Of a stretch of DNA of 64,000 nt, positions 35,456-47,818 are shown piece after piece (positions within the stretch are counted from its first letter, which is position 1; each line of letters opens with the position of its first letter). A program made the position numbers and the translations under genes. Below the pieces are notes generated by a model that saw only the letters and a program-made list of their open reading frames with translations, was not told where the DNA came from and made no database searches. Origin of the DNA: Serratia plymuthica (GTDB lineage: Bacteria > Pseudomonadota > Gammaproteobacteria > Enterobacterales > Enterobacteriaceae); NCBI RefSeq assembly GCF_018336935.1, contig NZ_CP068771.1:682001-746000 (forward strand), read 5' to 3'.

Positions 35456-37912
35456 TTACGCCGCTTCGGTGTGTTGCTGGCGTTTAGACGTCGCTACCGG
35501 CTTTTCCGGCTTGTTGGCCGCCAGCGCCTCCGGTTCGAAGTCATCTACGTTGATGGAACGCAGGCGGCTCTCTTCGGCTTTCACCAGGATCTTCGCTTCA
35601 TCGGCGCTGATCTTGCCCTCTTCCAGCGCACGTTGCGCCAGGCGATCCAAACGGGTAAACGGCAGGTTCTTGCCGCTTTCCTTGCACAGGCGCAGGTGAA
35701 TCGGCTCGGCGGCAATGACGTCGGCCAGCGCGGCTTCCAGCAGGCCAATCGGGTTATGCTCGCTTGGCGTCAGGTACTGGCCACGCCCCAAACGGCTGCG
35801 GGTTGCGGACGGCTGCTGGATAATCTTGGCCAACTGGTGGTCCAGACGATCGGAAGGTGCGGTATGCACGCGGCCGAACGGGAAGATCACGAAGCGCATC
35901 ACGCCGGCGATAAAACGATTCGGGAAGTTGCGCAGCAGATCGTCCAACGCTTGCTCTGCCTGATGCAGACTGTCCTGCACCCCCCAGTGTACCAGCGGTA
36001 AATCTTCTTTCTGACGGCCTTCATCCTCAAAGCGTTTCAGCGTCGCGGAAGCCAGGTACATCTGGCTGAGAATATCCCCCAGGCGGGCGGAGATACGCTC
36101 GCGGCGTTTCAGGCTGCCGCCCAGCACGCCCATGGAGACGTCCGACAGCAACGCCAGGTTCGCGCTCAGGCGGTTCAACTGTTGGTAGTAACGGCGAGTC
36201 GCATCTTTGGTCGGCGTGCTGCTGGTGCGGCCATTGGTCAGGCCCAGCCAGAAGCTGCGTACCTTGCTGCTGCCCACGTGGCCCAGATGGCCGAACAGCG
36301 ATTTGTCGAAAGCGTTCAGATCATTGCTTTGCGCCGCCGCCATTTCGTCCAGTACGTAAGGATGGCAACGGATGGCGCCCTGGCCGAAGATCATCATGGT
36401 GCGGGTCAGGATATTGGCGCCTTCAACCGTGATGGCGATCGGTGCGCCCTGGTAGGCGCGGGCCAGGAAGTTGGATTTGCCCAGCATGATGCCTTTACCG
36501 CCGGCGATATCCATTGCATCAATGATTGCCTGCTGGCCTCTGTGGGTACAGTGGTATTTCACGATGGCTGACAGCACCGCCGGTTTCTCGCCCAGCATCA
36601 GGCCGCTGGTGATAAGCGTTGCCGCCGCATCCATCACATAGGTGTTACCGGCGATACGCGCCAACGGCTCTTCGATGCCTTCCATCTTGCCGATAGAGAT
36701 CTTGAACTGACGGCGGATATGGGCGTAAGCGCCAATGGCCAGCGCCATAGATTTAACGCTGCCGGTGGAGTTGGAAGGCAGGGTAATGCCGCGGCCGACC
36801 GACAGGCACTCAACCAGCATGCGCCAGCCCTGACCGGCCATTTTTGGCCCGCCGATAATGTAATCGATAGGGACGAACACGTCGTTGCCGCGGGTTGGGC
36901 CGTTCTGGAACGGCACGTTCAGCGGGAAGTGGCGGTTGCCGATTTCAACGCCTGGGGTGCTGGTCGGGATCAGCGCGCAGGTGATGCCCGGTGATTCGTT
37001 ATCGCTCAGCAGGCGGTTCGGGTCATGCAGTTTGAACGCCAGGCCCAGCACGGTTGCGACCGGCGCCAGCGTGATATAGCGTTTGTTCCAGGTCAGGCGC
37101 ATGCCCAATACCTGTTCGCCTTTCCACTCGCCCATGCACACGGTGCCGACATCCGGAATGGCGCCGGCGTCTGAACCCGCTTCCGGGCTGGTCAGGGCGA
37201 AACAAGGGATCTCGTCGCCGCGCGCCAGGCCTGGCAGGTAGTGGTTTTTCTGATCGTCGGTGCCGTAGTGTTGCAGCAGCTCGCCCGGGCCGAGGGAGTT
37301 TGGCACACCGACGGTGATCGCCAGAATACCAGAAACGCCGGACAGTTTTTGCAGCACGCGCGCCTGAGCGTAAGGAGAGAAATCCAGGCCGCCGTATTCT
37401 TTCTTGATGATCATCGCAAAGAAGCGGTGTTCTTTCAGATAGGCCCACAGTTCCGGCGGCAAGTCGGCCAGTTCATGGGTGATTTGGAAATCGTTCGCCA
37501 TGCGGCAGGCTTCTTCCACCGGACCGTCGATAAACGCTTGTTCTTCGGCGGTCAGTTGCGGTTTCGGGTAGTTATGCAGCTTGTTCCAGTCCGGTTGGCC
37601 GCGGAACAGATCGCCTTCCCACCAGGTGGTACCGGCTTCGATCGCTTCCTTCTCGGTGGTGGACATCGGCGGCATGACTTTGCGGAACGCGCGCAGCGCC
37701 GGAGCGGACAGCATCGAACGGCGCAGGGAAGTCACGTTCAGCGGCAGAAGGATAATCGCCAGCGGCAGCAGCATCCAGAAGGTCCACAAGCCGATAGCGC
37801 CCATGGCGGCGGTATATGCCAGCAGAATAAGGCTACTGAGGGTGAGGTTCACTCGGTGATAAAACACCACACCAATGAGTGCCAGTAAAACAACAATACT
37901 AAGAACCATCAT
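35456..37912 (-). CDS. fadE: Acyl-CoA dehydrogenase FadE
   Basis: This 818-residue enzyme catalyses the first step of fatty acid beta-oxidation, oxidising acyl-CoA to trans-2-enoyl-CoA with FAD. Two N-terminal hydrophobic segments (about residues 1-65) suggest membrane association. The acyl-CoA dehydrogenase core contains [49 protein letters not shown] and a C-terminal FadE-specific extension. Length is close to E. coli FadE (814). A FadR-like operator lies 21 bp upstream. The neighbouring gmhA is divergent, as in E. coli. Confidence 0.96.
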   Translation of the reverse strand: MMVLSIVVLLALIGVVFYHRVNLTLSSLILLAYTAAMGAIGLWTFWMLLPLAIILLPLNVTSLRRSMLSAPALRAFRKVMPPMSTTEKEAIEAGTTWWEGDLFRGQPDWNKLHNYPKPQLTAEEQAFIDGPVEEACRMANDFQITHELADLPPELWAYLKEHRFFAMIIKKEYGGLDFSPYAQARVLQKLSGVSGILAITVGVPNSLGPGELLQHYGTDDQKNHYLPGLARGDEIPCFALTSPEAGSDAGAIPDVGTVCMGEWKGEQVLGMRLTWNKRYITLAPVATVLGLAFKLHDPNRLLSDNESPGITCALIPTSTPGVEIGNRHFPLNVPFQNGPTRGNDVFVPIDYIIGGPKMAGQGWRMLVECLSVGRGITLPSNSTGSVKSMALAIGAYAHIRRQFKISIGKMEGIEEPLARIAGNTYVMDAAATLITSGLMLGEKPAVLSAIVKYHCTHRGQQAIIDAMDIAGGKGIMLGKSNFLARAYQGAPIAITVEGANILTRTMMIFGQGAIRCHPYVLDEMAAAQSNDLNAFDKSLFGHLGHVGSSKVRSFWLGLTNGRTSSTPTKDATRRYYQQLNRLSANLALLSDVSMGVLGGSLKRRERISARLGDILSQMYLASATLKRFEDEGRQKEDLPLVHWGVQDSLHQAEQALDDLLRNFPNRFIAGVMRFVIFPFGRVHTAPSDRLDHQLAKIIQQPSATRSRLGRGQYLTPSEHNPIGLLEAALADVIAAEPIHLRLCKESGKNLPFTRLDRLAQRALEEGKISADEAKILVKAEESRLRSINVDDFEPEALAANKPEKPVATSKRQQHTEAA

Positions 37913-37932
37913 AAGAAGCTCCGAAGTAGTAA

Positions 37933-37947
37933 GAGGTCTGACCTGTT
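37933..37947. promoter_or_regulatory. FadR operator upstream of fadE
   Basis: GAGGTCTGACCTGTT closely matches the FadR consensus (TGGTCNGACCTGTT core). It lies between fadE and gmhA, 21 bp before the fadE start. Repression of fadE by FadR in the absence of long-chain acyl-CoA is expected. Confidence 0.78.
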
Positions 37948-38157
37948 GTATGTATGTATTAGGTTTTAGTACAACCCCATATTTTTATCAATGCATTTAC
38001 AGTTTAATTACAACTTAAGTCACAAACTGAGCGCATCAATAATCAAAAACCTCACTCGTACCTCAACCGGCGCGCTGTTTGGCTCACAGTGCTTCTCGGT
38101 TTTTCCCCGATCCGGTACACTGCGAAGCGGAAGATTGACGATAACAAGAGGTTCCTC

Positions 38158-38739
38158 ATGTACCACGACCTTATTCGCAGTGAACTGAACGAAGCGGCCG
38201 ATACCCTGGCGAAATTTATCAATGACGATGCCAATATCGACGCCATTCAACGCGCGGCAGTGCTGCTGGCCGATTCCTTTAAAGCCGGCGGAAAAGTGAT
38301 TTCCTGCGGCAACGGCGGCTCCCACTGTGACGCCATGCACTTTGCCGAAGAGCTGACCGGTCGCTACCGCGAAAACCGCCCTGGCTATCCGGCGATTGCC
38401 ATTTCCGATGTCAGCCACCTGTCTTGCGTCAGCAACGATTTCGGTTACGAATACGTGTTCTCACGTTACGTGGAAGCGGTAGGCCGCGAAGGCGACGTAT
38501 TGCTGGGCATTTCCACGTCGGGCAATTCGGGCAACATCATTAAAGCTATCGAAGCGGCGCGCGCCAAAGGGATGAAAGTGATCACCCTGACGGGCAAAGA
38601 CGGCGGTAAAATGGCCGGCTCCGCCGATGTGGAAATCCGCGTGCCGCACTTCGGCTACGCTGACCGCATTCAGGAAATCCATATCAAAGCGATTCACATC
38701 TTGATTCAGCTGATTGAAAAAGAGATGGTTAAGGCTTAA
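38158..38739 (+). CDS. gmhA: Sedoheptulose-7-phosphate isomerase
   Basis: This 193-residue SIS-domain enzyme converts sedoheptulose-7-phosphate to D-glycero-D-manno-heptose-7-phosphate for LPS inner-core synthesis. Typical blocks are [35 protein letters not shown] and the C-terminal helix with [18 protein letters not shown] use the ATG at 38158 (AAGAGG upstream); the open frame extends 23 codons further without support. Length equals GmhA/LpcA of other enterics. Confidence 0.96.
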   Translation: MYHDLIRSELNEAADTLAKFINDDANIDAIQRAAVLLADSFKAGGKVISCGNGGSHCDAMHFAEELTGRYRENRPGYPAIAISDVSHLSCVSNDFGYEYVFSRYVEAVGREGDVLLGISTSGNSGNIIKAIEAARAKGMKVITLTGKDGGKMAGSADVEIRVPHFGYADRIQEIHIKAIHILIQLIEKEMVKA

Positions 38740-38836
38740 TGGCTTCAGGGGGCAGCCGCCCCCTCGATATTTTGTAAGGGCGCGGCATGCTGCGCCCGCA
38801 TAGACAGTGCCGGTGGTGGGTAAGGAGTGGCAAGCG

Positions 38837-39640
38837 ATGTGTGAACTGCTCGGGATGAGCGCAAACGTACCGACCGATATTTGCTTTAGCTTTACCGGGC
38901 TGGTTCAGCGCGGTGGCCGTACCGGGCCACATAAAGATGGTTGGGGCATTACCTTCTATGAAGGGAACGGCTGCCGTACGTTTAAGGATCCCCAGCCGAG
39001 TTTCGATTCGCCAATCGCCCGCCTGGTGCAAGAATACCCGATCAAATCCTGCGCGGTGGTATCGCATATTCGCCAGGCTAACCGCGGCGAAGTGGCGCTG
39101 GAAAATACCCACCCGTTTACCCGCGAGCTGTGGGGCCGTAACTGGACCTACGCGCACAATGGCCAGTTGAAGGGCTATCGTCAGTTGGAAACCGGCACCT
39201 TCCGCCCGGTGGGCCAGACTGACAGCGAATATGCTTTTTGCTGGTTACTGCATCAGCTTTCGCTGAAATACCCGCGCACCCCGAGCCGTTGGCCGCCGGT
39301 ATTCCGCTATATCGCTCTGCTGGCGGATCAACTGCGCAAGAAGGGGGTATTCAATATGTTGCTGTCGGACGGGCGTTTCGTGATGGCCTACTGCTCCACC
39401 AACTTATACTGGATCACCCGCCGCGCGCCGTTTGGCAAAGCCACGTTGCTCGATCAGGATGTGGAGATTGATTTCCAGCAACAGACCACACCAAACGATG
39501 TGGTCACGGTGATTGCTACCCAGCCGCTGACGGCGAATGAAACCTGGCACAAGATTGCGCCAGGCGAGTTCGCACTATTTCACTTCGGTGAGCGGCTTGG
39601 TTTGAGCGAAGGGGTTGGTGCTGACGGCGGGAGCCGTTGA
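38837..39640 (+). CDS. yafJ: Class II glutamine amidotransferase-like protein YafJ
   Basis: This 267-residue protein has the Ntn-type amidotransferase fold. Cys2 becomes the nucleophile after Met removal ([19 protein letters not shown]). [32 protein letters not shown] and YAHNGQL are glutaminase-domain motifs. Its substrate is unknown. AAGGAG precedes the ATG at 38837. The last 66 bp overlap the 3' end of the convergent yafK gene, and the tail is longer than in E. coli YafJ (255 residues). Confidence 0.92.
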   Translation: MCELLGMSANVPTDICFSFTGLVQRGGRTGPHKDGWGITFYEGNGCRTFKDPQPSFDSPIARLVQEYPIKSCAVVSHIRQANRGEVALENTHPFTRELWGRNWTYAHNGQLKGYRQLETGTFRPVGQTDSEYAFCWLLHQLSLKYPRTPSRWPPVFRYIALLADQLRKKGVFNMLLSDGRFVMAYCSTNLYWITRRAPFGKATLLDQDVEIDFQQQTTPNDVVTVIATQPLTANETWHKIAPGEFALFHFGERLGLSEGVGADGGSR

Positions 39641-40342
39641 CGCGTACTGCGTCATCTGGCTGCTGCTCATGACCGGCTGGCCCAGCACGTACTGGCCGTT
39701 GGAGACGCTGACCACCGGCGGCTGGTGATTCTTGACGAAGTAGTCATAGCCCGGCTTCAACTGGTTCCAGAAGGCGATATCGCTGGATGTGCGGTGGCGC
39801 TTCAGGTTCTGATCGGTCATGCGGAACGGATAGATGCTGATATCGATCCGGTTCTGGCCATAAGCGAAGGCGGCTTCTACGTAACGGTAAATCTCATCCA
39901 TATAGGTGTTGGTCATTGCGTAACAACCAATCGATTTACATTCGCCGTGGATCATCAGATAAGCGCCGGAATAACCCTGCGACTTGTCGTAATCGTTCGG
40001 GAAACCGATATTTATTGCGCGATAATATTTGCTGTCGGGTTTCAGATGGCGTGAGTCGATGCTATAAAAACCTTCCGGACTTTTAAAGTCGCCTTCACGG
40101 CGTTTCGGGCCGAGTCCGCCGGAAAAATTACAGATGCGGAAGGAGTTCACCAGACGGAATTCGTTGCCCATTTTGGCATACAATTCCAGCGTGCGTTCTT
40201 CTTTGAAGATCTGAATATAGACCGGTGAACCTACTAATTGCTGTTTAACTACCGGTGCCTCGGGAACCTGCTCGCTGGCGCTGCAGGCCGTGATCATCGG
40301 CATAGAAAAAAGCATCGCAAACAACAGCGCGATTTTGCTCAT
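39575..40342 (-). CDS. dpaA: YafK/DpaA, L,D-transpeptidase-fold peptidoglycan enzyme
   Basis: This 255-residue envelope protein has the YkuD (L,D-transpeptidase) domain. The catalytic block is [17 protein letters not shown], with His and Cys. E. coli YafK/DpaA detaches Braun lipoprotein from peptidoglycan. Here the signal peptide ends in MITAC, a plausible lipobox with Cys20, so this version may be a lipoprotein, unlike E. coli YafK. The C-terminal Pro/Ser/Thr-rich tail overlaps yafJ in the opposite strand. Confidence 0.9.
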   Translation of the reverse strand: MSKIALLFAMLFSMPMITACSASEQVPEAPVVKQQLVGSPVYIQIFKEERTLELYAKMGNEFRLVNSFRICNFSGGLGPKRREGDFKSPEGFYSIDSRHLKPDSKYYRAINIGFPNDYDKSQGYSGAYLMIHGECKSIGCYAMTNTYMDEIYRYVEAAFAYGQNRIDISIYPFRMTDQNLKRHRTSSDIAFWNQLKPGYDYFVKNHQPPVVSVSNGQYVLGQPVMSSSQMTQYASTAPAVSTNPFAQTKPLTEVK

Positions 40343-40936
40343 TATTATTCCTGCTTATATTTATCTGCTGGCTCAATGAACTCGGCCAGCATGCCACTGA
40401 TTATTGTTTTACTGTGTCAAAACACCGCCAGATTACCAGTGTGTTTTTTTTTAGCAATATGCGATATGTATAAAAAAACCACAAACTTCGATAAAAGTGA
40501 ATCGACAGGCAGATTTTAACGATCGGTGGTGTAAAACAGCAGACATTTAATTGCATTTGCTTGACTCAGGTCACTGCTCAACGCAGAACAAAGTGGTGAA
40601 AAATGTTAATATTCCGGCTCCGGTTAACTTGTTGTTGCTGATGTAGAAGCGGGCCTTGACCTTATCTCCATGGCGATAAGAGGGGCTCTGCAGCAACAAA
40701 GTATTAACAGCGTTTTTGTGGTGTAAGACGATTTGTCGTGCAAAACAAGGCAGGCGGGAGTCAATCAAGGGAATGTGCATAACCCTATTTTGTAAGCGCG
40801 AAAGAATTCATGTTGAGCGTGATGCCGTTGCGCTTAACCCGGAGGCTGCTGATGCAGTCTCATCATCCAGGCATCGTCAGCACCAGCCTCTGGGGCCGGT
40901 AAGACGTGTAAACCTAGTCAATATCGTATAAATCCT
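40343..40936. other. 594-bp leader/intergenic region before nqrA
   Basis: This spacer holds the divergent promoters of yafK and the nqr operon. Several small hairpins are visible, but I cannot place a promoter firmly. A 71-codon frame on the plus strand (40716-40931) stops 5 bp before the nqrA ATG; it lacks an SD at its first start and resembles no known protein. nqrA itself has no clear SD sequence. Confidence 0.5.
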
Positions 40937-42286
40937 ATGATTAAAATCAGAAAAGGGTTAGATCTGCCCATTGCCGGAGCTCCGGTTCAGGCGATTCAGG
41001 ACGGCCCACCAATTCAGCATGTTGCCCTGCTTGGGGAAGAATACGTCGGCATGCGCCCTTCCATGTTAGTGCAGGAAGGCGATGCCGTTAAGAAAGGCCA
41101 GGCGCTGTTCGAAGATAAAAAGAACCCCGGGGTTTTCTTCACGGCGCCCGCCAGCGGGCACATTGCGGCAATCAACCGCGGTGAGCGCCGCGTGTTGCAG
41201 TCCGTGGTGATTGCGCTAGAAAACGGCGGTGACGAGCAACTTGAATTCGCTCATTATCCGGTCGTCGAACTGGCGGAGCTGCCGCGAGAGCAGGTCGAGA
41301 GCGAACTGATCGCCAGCGGCCTGTGGACTGCGCTGCGCACCCGCCCCTTCAGTAAAACGCCGCGTCCCGGCACCACCCCGCGCGCCATCTTCGTGACCGC
41401 CATGGACAGCCAGCCGTTGGCCGCCGATCCGCAGGTGATCATTGCCGGGCAACGGGAGGCCTTTAACGCCGGGCTGGCGGTGCTGGCGCGCCTGACCGAC
41501 GGCAAGCTGCACGTTTGCCACGCCGCAGGTGCGAATCTGGGCAAACAGCCTGGCGCGCAGATAACCTACAACGAATTCGCCGGCCCGCATCCCGCCGGGC
41601 TGGTGGGCACCCACATTCACTTCCTCGAACCGGTCAGTTTGAAAAAAACCGTCTGGCATGTCGGCTATCAGGATGTCATCGCCATCGGCACGCTGTTCAC
41701 CACCGGCCAGCTCGACACCCGTCGGGTGGTGGCGCTGGCCGGGCCGCAGGTAGAACAGCCGGTGTTGCTGCGCACCCGGTTGGGCGCCAGCATTGAGCAA
41801 CTGACCGCCGGTCGGCTTAAAAGCGGCGAGAACCGGGTGATTTCCGGTTCGGTGCTGAGCGGCACGCATGTCGCCGGCCCGAATGCGTATCTCGGCCGTT
41901 TTCACTCGCAGGTTTCGGTGCTGGAAGAGGGGCGCGAGAAAGAGCTGTTCGGCTGGATCGCGCCTTCACCGGACAAATTCTCCATCACCCGCACCACGCT
42001 GGGCCACTTCCTGAAAAATAAGCTGTTCGCCTTTTCGACCACCACCCACGGCGGCGAGCGCGCCATGGTTCCGATCGGCAACTACGAGCGGGTGATGCCG
42101 CTGGATATCCTGCCGACGTTGCTGCTGCGTGACCTGCTGGCGGGCGATACCGACAGCGCGCAGGCGCTGGGTTGTCTGGAGCTGGATGAGGAAGATCTGG
42201 CGCTGTGCACTTTCGTTTGTCCGGGCAAGTATGAATATGCTCCGGTGCTGCGCGACGTGCTGACCAAGATTGAGCAGGAAGGATAA
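40937..42286 (+). CDS. nqrA: Na+-translocating NADH:quinone reductase subunit A
   Basis: This 449-residue subunit of the Na+-NQR complex (six subunits, inner membrane) is peripheral and cytoplasmic, and contributes to the quinone site. It starts [18 protein letters not shown] and contains [37 protein letters not shown] and [10 protein letters not shown], all typical of NqrA. The operon lies next to yafK as in Yersinia; E. coli K-12 lacks it. The start has no obvious SD. Confidence 0.97.
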   Translation: MIKIRKGLDLPIAGAPVQAIQDGPPIQHVALLGEEYVGMRPSMLVQEGDAVKKGQALFEDKKNPGVFFTAPASGHIAAINRGERRVLQSVVIALENGGDEQLEFAHYPVVELAELPREQVESELIASGLWTALRTRPFSKTPRPGTTPRAIFVTAMDSQPLAADPQVIIAGQREAFNAGLAVLARLTDGKLHVCHAAGANLGKQPGAQITYNEFAGPHPAGLVGTHIHFLEPVSLKKTVWHVGYQDVIAIGTLFTTGQLDTRRVVALAGPQVEQPVLLRTRLGASIEQLTAGRLKSGENRVISGSVLSGTHVAGPNAYLGRFHSQVSVLEEGREKELFGWIAPSPDKFSITRTTLGHFLKNKLFAFSTTTHGGERAMVPIGNYERVMPLDILPTLLLRDLLAGDTDSAQALGCLELDEEDLALCTFVCPGKYEYAPVLRDVLTKIEQEG

Positions 42287-42289
42287 CCG

Positions 42290-43531
42290 ATGGGCCTGAA
42301 GAACTTTTTTGACAAGATCGAGCACCACTTCACGCCGGGCGGCAAGCTGGAAAAGTGGTACCCGCTGTTTGAAGCGACTACCACGGTGTTTTATACCCCC
42401 GGTCTGGTGACGCGCGGCGCTTCGCACGTGCGCGACGCCATCGATCTGAAACGCATGATGATTCTGGTGTGGCTGGCGGTATTCCCGGCGATGTTCTGGG
42501 GTATGTACAACGTCGGCCAGCAGGCCATCCCGGCGCTGCACCATCTGTACAGCGGCGAGCAATTGCAGCAGGTGCTGGCGGGCGACTGGCACTACCGGCT
42601 GGCGCAATGGCTGGGGGCGTCGCTGGCGGCGGATGCCGGCTGGGCCAGCAAAATGGTGCTGGGCGCCTGCTACTTTATGCCGATCTACGCCGTGGTGTTT
42701 CTCGTCGGCGGTTTCTGGGAAGTGCTGTTCGCGGTCATCCGCAAACATGAGATTAACGAAGGTTTCTTCGTCACCTCCATTTTGTTTGCGCTGATTGTGC
42801 CGCCAACGCTGCCGTTGTGGCAGGCGGCGCTGGGCATCAGCTTCGGCGTGGTGGTGGCGAAAGAGATTTTCGGCGGCACCGGGCGCAATTTCCTCAACCC
42901 GGCGCTGGCGGGGCGTGCCTTCCTGTTCTTCGCCTATCCGGCGCAGATCTCCGGTGACCTGGTGTGGACCGCCGCCGACGGCTTCTCCGGCGCGACGCCC
43001 CTGGCGCAATGGAGTGTGGGCGGGGCGCACAGCCTGAGCAACGTCGCTACCGGCCAGTCGATCAGTTGGATGGACGCCTTCCTCGGCAACATCCCCGGTT
43101 CGGTCGGCGAGGTTTCCACGCTGATGATCCTGATCGGCGGCGCGATTATCCTGTTTGGCCGCGTGGCCTCCTGGCGCATCGTCGCCGGCGTGATGCTCGG
43201 CATGATGGCTACCGCCTTCCTGTTCAACAGCATCGGCTCCGCCACCAACCCGCTGTTCGCCATGCCGTGGTATTGGCATCTGGTGTTGGGCGGCTTTGCC
43301 TTCGGCATGATCTTTATGGCCACCGACCCGGTTTCCGCCGCCTTTACCAACAAGGGAAAGTGGTGGTACGGCATCCTGATTGGCGTGATGTGCGTGTTGA
43401 TCCGGGTGGTCAACCCGGCCTACCCGGAAGGCATGATGCTGGCGATCCTGTTCGCCAACCTGTTCGCGCCGCTGTTCGATTATCTGGTGGTGCAGGCCAA
43501 CATCAAGCGGAGAAAAGCCCGTGGCGAATGA
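42290..43531 (+). CDS. nqrB: Na+-NQR subunit B
   Basis: This 413-residue membrane subunit of Na+-NQR carries riboflavin and a covalently bound FMN on a threonine in the motif SGATPLAQ (within [12 protein letters not shown]). About 10 hydrophobic segments are seen. The N-terminal part [20 protein letters not shown] is typical. It starts 3 bp after nqrA and overlaps nqrC by 11 bp. Confidence 0.97.
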   Translation: MGLKNFFDKIEHHFTPGGKLEKWYPLFEATTTVFYTPGLVTRGASHVRDAIDLKRMMILVWLAVFPAMFWGMYNVGQQAIPALHHLYSGEQLQQVLAGDWHYRLAQWLGASLAADAGWASKMVLGACYFMPIYAVVFLVGGFWEVLFAVIRKHEINEGFFVTSILFALIVPPTLPLWQAALGISFGVVVAKEIFGGTGRNFLNPALAGRAFLFFAYPAQISGDLVWTAADGFSGATPLAQWSVGGAHSLSNVATGQSISWMDAFLGNIPGSVGEVSTLMILIGGAIILFGRVASWRIVAGVMLGMMATAFLFNSIGSATNPLFAMPWYWHLVLGGFAFGMIFMATDPVSAAFTNKGKWWYGILIGVMCVLIRVVNPAYPEGMMLAILFANLFAPLFDYLVVQANIKRRKARGE

Positions 43532-44315
43532 ATCCAAAAACGACACCATCGGTAAAACGCTGCTGGTGGTACTGCTGCTGTGTCTGGTGTGTTCGGTCGT
43601 GGTGGCGGGTTCCGCCGTCGGCCTGAAGTCCAAACAGCAGGAGCAAAAGCTGCTCGACAAGCAGCGCAATATCCTCGACGTGGCCGGCCTGTTGCAGCCG
43701 AAGATGGAAGGTGAGCAGGTCAAGGCGCTGTTCACCCAGCGCATCGAACCGCGCCTGCTGGATTTGAACAGCGGCGAGTTTGTGGCGGGCAATGCGGCGG
43801 CGTTCGATCTGGCCGCCGCGCTGCGTGACGATGCCAAAAGCGTCGCGTTGTCGGCGGGCGAAGATCCGGCCGGCATCAAACGCCGCAGCAACCGGGCGGA
43901 GATCTATCTGGTGCGCGACAACGGCGGGGCGGTGAATCAAATCGTGCTGCCGGTCTACGGCACCGGCCTGTGGTCGATGATGTACGCTTTTGTGGCGCTG
44001 GACAGCGACGGCAACACGGTGAAAGGCATCACTTATTACGATCAGGGGGAAACCCCGGGTCTGGGCGGTGAAGTTGAGAATGCCGGTTGGCGCCAGCAGT
44101 GGATCGGCAAAAAGCTGTTTGATAACGACGGCAAACCGGCGATCCGCGTGGTGAAAGGCGGGGCGCGTCAGGGGGATGAGCACGGGGTGGACGGTTTGTC
44201 CGGTGCCACGCTGACCTCCAACGGTGTGCAGCACACTTTTGATTTCTGGTTGGGCGAGCAAGGTTTTGGCCCATTCCTGCAAAAAGTCCGTGAAGGAGCG
44301 CTGAAAAATGGCTGA
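43521..44315 (+). CDS. nqrC: Na+-NQR subunit C
   Basis: This 264-residue subunit has one N-terminal membrane helix (residues 12-31) and a periplasmic domain carrying FMN covalently on the threonine of [12 protein letters not shown]. The flavin is attached by ApbE, encoded downstream. It uses a GTG start at 43521 that overlaps nqrB, after GGAGAAAAGCCC. It overlaps nqrD by 8 bp. Confidence 0.97.
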   Translation: MANESKNDTIGKTLLVVLLLCLVCSVVVAGSAVGLKSKQQEQKLLDKQRNILDVAGLLQPKMEGEQVKALFTQRIEPRLLDLNSGEFVAGNAAAFDLAAALRDDAKSVALSAGEDPAGIKRRSNRAEIYLVRDNGGAVNQIVLPVYGTGLWSMMYAFVALDSDGNTVKGITYYDQGETPGLGGEVENAGWRQQWIGKKLFDNDGKPAIRVVKGGARQGDEHGVDGLSGATLTSNGVQHTFDFWLGEQGFGPFLQKVREGALKNG

Positions 44316-44937
44316 TTCCAAAGAGATTAAGCGGGTCCTGCTCGGGCCGCTGTTTGACAACAACCCGATAGCCTTGCAGGTACTCGGGGTGTGTTCCGCG
44401 TTGGCGGTGACCACCAAGCTGGAAACGGCGGTGGTGATGACCATCGCGGTGACCCTGGTCACGGCGTTCTCCAGCTTCTTTATTTCCCTGATCCGCCACC
44501 ATATTCCGAACAGCGTGCGCATCATCGTGCAGATGGCGATTATCGCCTCGCTGGTGATCGTGGTCGATCAGCTGCTGCGCGCCTATGCGTTCGAGATTTC
44601 CAAGCAGCTGTCGGTGTTTGTCGGCCTGATCATCACCAACTGTATCGTGATGGGGCGCGCCGAAGCCTACGCCATGAAGTCGCCGCCGATTGAAAGCTTT
44701 ATGGACGGTATCGGCAACGGGCTGGGTTATGGGGTGATCCTGGTGCTGGTCGGTTTCCTGCGCGAGCTGATTGGCTCGGGCAAGCTGTTTGGCATTCCGG
44801 TGCTGGATACGGTGCAAAACGGCGGCTGGTATCAGCCGAACGGCCTGTTCCTGCTGGCGCCGAGCGCGTTCTTTATCATCGGCCTGCTGATTTGGGTGCT
44901 GCGCACCCTGAAGCCCGCACAGATCGAAAAGGAGTAA
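44308..44937 (+). CDS. nqrD: Na+-NQR subunit D
   Basis: This 209-residue six-helix membrane subunit is related to RnfE/RsxE. It starts [33 protein letters not shown] and has [18 protein letters not shown], with the conserved cysteine that with NqrE holds the intramembrane iron centre. It is in a tight operon with nqrC and nqrE. Confidence 0.97.
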   Translation: MADSKEIKRVLLGPLFDNNPIALQVLGVCSALAVTTKLETAVVMTIAVTLVTAFSSFFISLIRHHIPNSVRIIVQMAIIASLVIVVDQLLRAYAFEISKQLSVFVGLIITNCIVMGRAEAYAMKSPPIESFMDGIGNGLGYGVILVLVGFLRELIGSGKLFGIPVLDTVQNGGWYQPNGLFLLAPSAFFIIGLLIWVLRTLKPAQIEKE

Positions 44938-44943
44938 CGGCCG

Positions 44944-45540
<597 letters not shown>

Positions 45541-45555
45541 AGGCGGGAAGAATCT

Positions 45556-46779
45556 ATGGAAATTATTTTAGGCGTCGCGATGTTTACCGGCATCGTTATG
45601 GTGCTGGTACTGCTGATCCTGTTCGCCAAATCAAAGCTGGTGAACACCGGTGACATTGCGGTGGAAGTCAATGGCGATCAGGGCAAGAGTTTTAATGCGC
45701 CGGCGGGCGACAAGCTGTTGAACATGCTCTCCAGCCAGGGGATCTTCGTGTCCTCGGCCTGCGGTGGCGGCGGCTCCTGCGGCCAGTGCCGGGTGGTGAT
45801 TAAAGAGGGCGGCGGCGATATCCTGCCGACCGAACTTTCGCACATCAACAAGCGCGAAGCGAAAGAAGGCTGCCGCCTGGCCTGTCAGGTGAACGTGAAG
45901 CAGAATCTGAAAATCGAGCTGCCGGAAGAAATTTTCGGCGTGAAGAAGTGGGAGTGCGAAGTTATCTCCAATGATAACAAAGCCACCTTTATCAAAGAGC
46001 TGAAGCTGAAAATTCCCGATGGCGAAGACGTGCCGTTCCGCGCCGGCGGGTTTATCCAGATCGAAGCGCCGGCCCATGACATCAGCTATGCCGATTTCGA
46101 CGTGCCGGAGGAGTACCGCGGCGACTGGGACAAGTTCAACCTGTTCCGCTATCGCTCGGCGGTGAATGACACCACGGTGCGCGCTTACTCAATGGCGAAC
46201 TACCCGGATGAAAAGGGCATCATCATGCTCAACGTGCGTATTGCCACGCCGCCGCCGCGTGCGCCGGACGTGCCGCCGGGCATTATGTCCTCCTATATCT
46301 GGTCGCTGAAAGCCGGCGACAAGGTGACCATCTCCGGGCCGTTCGGCGAGTTCTTCGCCAAAGACACCGACGCCGAAATGATCTTTATCGGCGGTGGTGC
46401 CGGTATGGCGCCGATGCGTTCGCATATTTTCGATCAGCTCAATCGCCTGAACTCGAAGCGCAAAATCACCTTCTGGTACGGCGCGCGTTCGCTGCGTGAA
46501 ATGTTCTATGAGGATGATTTCAATCGGCTGCAGGCGGAGAATGAAAACTTCACCTGGCACGTGGCGCTGTCCGATCCCCAGCCTGAGGATAACTGGACCG
46601 GCTACACCGGCTTTATCCATAATGTTCTGCTGGAGAACTATCTGAAGCACCACCCGGCGCCGGAAGACTGCGAGTTTTATATGTGCGGCCCGCCGATGAT
46701 GAACGCCGCGGTGATCAAGATGCTGAAAGATCTGGGTGTCGAAGATGAAAATATCATGCTGGATGATTTTGGTGGCTAA
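45556..46779 (+). CDS. nqrF: Na+-NQR subunit F (NADH dehydrogenase module)
   Basis: This 407-residue subunit takes electrons from NADH. It has an N-terminal membrane helix, a 2Fe-2S ferredoxin domain ([11 protein letters not shown], then a later Cys in EGCRLACQV), an FAD domain ([11 protein letters not shown]) and an NADH domain ([20 protein letters not shown], then [12 protein letters not shown]). Membership of the nqr operon and the C terminus ILLDDFGG-like (IMLDDFGG) settle it. Confidence 0.97.
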   Translation: MEIILGVAMFTGIVMVLVLLILFAKSKLVNTGDIAVEVNGDQGKSFNAPAGDKLLNMLSSQGIFVSSACGGGGSCGQCRVVIKEGGGDILPTELSHINKREAKEGCRLACQVNVKQNLKIELPEEIFGVKKWECEVISNDNKATFIKELKLKIPDGEDVPFRAGGFIQIEAPAHDISYADFDVPEEYRGDWDKFNLFRYRSAVNDTTVRAYSMANYPDEKGIIMLNVRIATPPPRAPDVPPGIMSSYIWSLKAGDKVTISGPFGEFFAKDTDAEMIFIGGGAGMAPMRSHIFDQLNRLNSKRKITFWYGARSLREMFYEDDFNRLQAENENFTWHVALSDPQPEDNWTGYTGFIHNVLLENYLKHHPAPEDCEFYMCGPPMMNAAVIKMLKDLGVEDENIMLDDFGG

Positions 46780-47811
46780 ATGCGCATAGGGGAAAGGAAG
46801 GGCTGGATGACGGCGCTGGCGCTGGGCGCCACGTTGTTGTTGACCGGTTGCGGGCCGGAACAGGTGAATCTCGATGGCAAAACCATGGGGACGTCTTATT
46901 CGATCCGTTATGTCACCGGTGACGGCACGCCGTCGGCGGCCAGAATACGGGCTGAGATCGACAAACGCCTGGAGTTGGTGAACGATCAAATGTCTACCTA
47001 CCGGCCGGGTTCGGAACTGAGCCGCTTCAACGCCAGCCGTGAGGTGGACAAACCCTTCCCGGTATCGGCCGCGACGACCGAAGTGGTGCTGGAGGCGCTG
47101 CGCATCAACCGCGTGACTGACGGCGCGCTGGACGTGACCGTCGGGCCGCTGGTCAATCTGTGGGGCTTTGGCCCGGAAGGGCGACCGGACAAGGTGCCGA
47201 GCGCTGCCGCACTGGAACAACGCCGCGCCTGGACCGGCATCGACAAACTGTCGGTGCAGGGCAACGCGCTGGTGAAACACATTCCGGAACTGTATGTCGA
47301 TCTCTCGTCCATTGCCAAAGGTTATGGCGTGGATGTGATAGCCCAGTACCTGCAATCGCAGCAGGTGAAAAACTACATGGTGGATATCGGCGGTGAGGTG
47401 CGTACCCGTGGCCACAACGGCGAGAAAAAACCCTGGCGTATCGCCATTGAGCGGCCGACGGCCGGCGTGGAGCAAAAAGCGCAGTTGGTGATTCAACCGG
47501 GCGAGATGTCTATCGCCACCTCGGGGGATTACCGCAACTACTTCGAGCAAAACGGCGTGCGCTACTCGCACACCATAGATCCGATCACCGGCCGGCCGAT
47601 CCATCATCATCTGGTTTCGATCACCGTACTGAGCCCGACCTGCATGGCTGCCGACGGTCTGTCGACCGGGCTAAACGTGCTGGGGCCGGAGCGAGGTATG
47701 GCGTTGGCCAACCTGATGGGGATCCCGGTGTTCATGATTGTGAAAACCGCCAACGGATTTGAAGAGCGTTACTCCGAGGCGTTTAAACCCTATCTGAAAA
47801 AGAGCTCATGA
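46780..47811 (+). CDS. apbE: FAD:protein FMN transferase
   Basis: This 343-residue ApbE flavin transferase attaches FMN to threonines of NqrB and NqrC. The N terminus is a lipoprotein signal (lipobox LLTGC, Cys24). Family blocks include GTSYSIRYV, LVNLWGFGPEGRPD, VDLSSIAKGYGVD and the late SYSHTIDPITGRP-like YSHTIDPITGRPIHHH. The ATG at 46780 directly follows the nqrF stop. A second ATG at 46807 has a stronger SD (GGAAAGGAAGG) but would lose the basic n-region of the signal peptide. Confidence 0.94.
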   Translation: MRIGERKGWMTALALGATLLLTGCGPEQVNLDGKTMGTSYSIRYVTGDGTPSAARIRAEIDKRLELVNDQMSTYRPGSELSRFNASREVDKPFPVSAATTEVVLEALRINRVTDGALDVTVGPLVNLWGFGPEGRPDKVPSAAALEQRRAWTGIDKLSVQGNALVKHIPELYVDLSSIAKGYGVDVIAQYLQSQQVKNYMVDIGGEVRTRGHNGEKKPWRIAIERPTAGVEQKAQLVIQPGEMSIATSGDYRNYFEQNGVRYSHTIDPITGRPIHHHLVSITVLSPTCMAADGLSTGLNVLGPERGMALANLMGIPVFMIVKTANGFEERYSEAFKPYLKKSS

Positions 47812-47818
47812 GGCCGCT

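Noticed and set aside
40571..40780. 69-codon minus-strand frame between yafK and nqrA
   Set aside because: No SD and no similarity that I can recognise; it lies in the divergent promoter region.
41966..43891. 641-codon open frame antisense to nqrA-nqrB-nqrC, and similar long antisense frames at 44029-45336 and 5372-6556
   Set aside because: They lie opposite well-supported genes, have His/Arg/Gln-rich, low-complexity translations typical of GC-rich shadow frames, and no SD or known domains.
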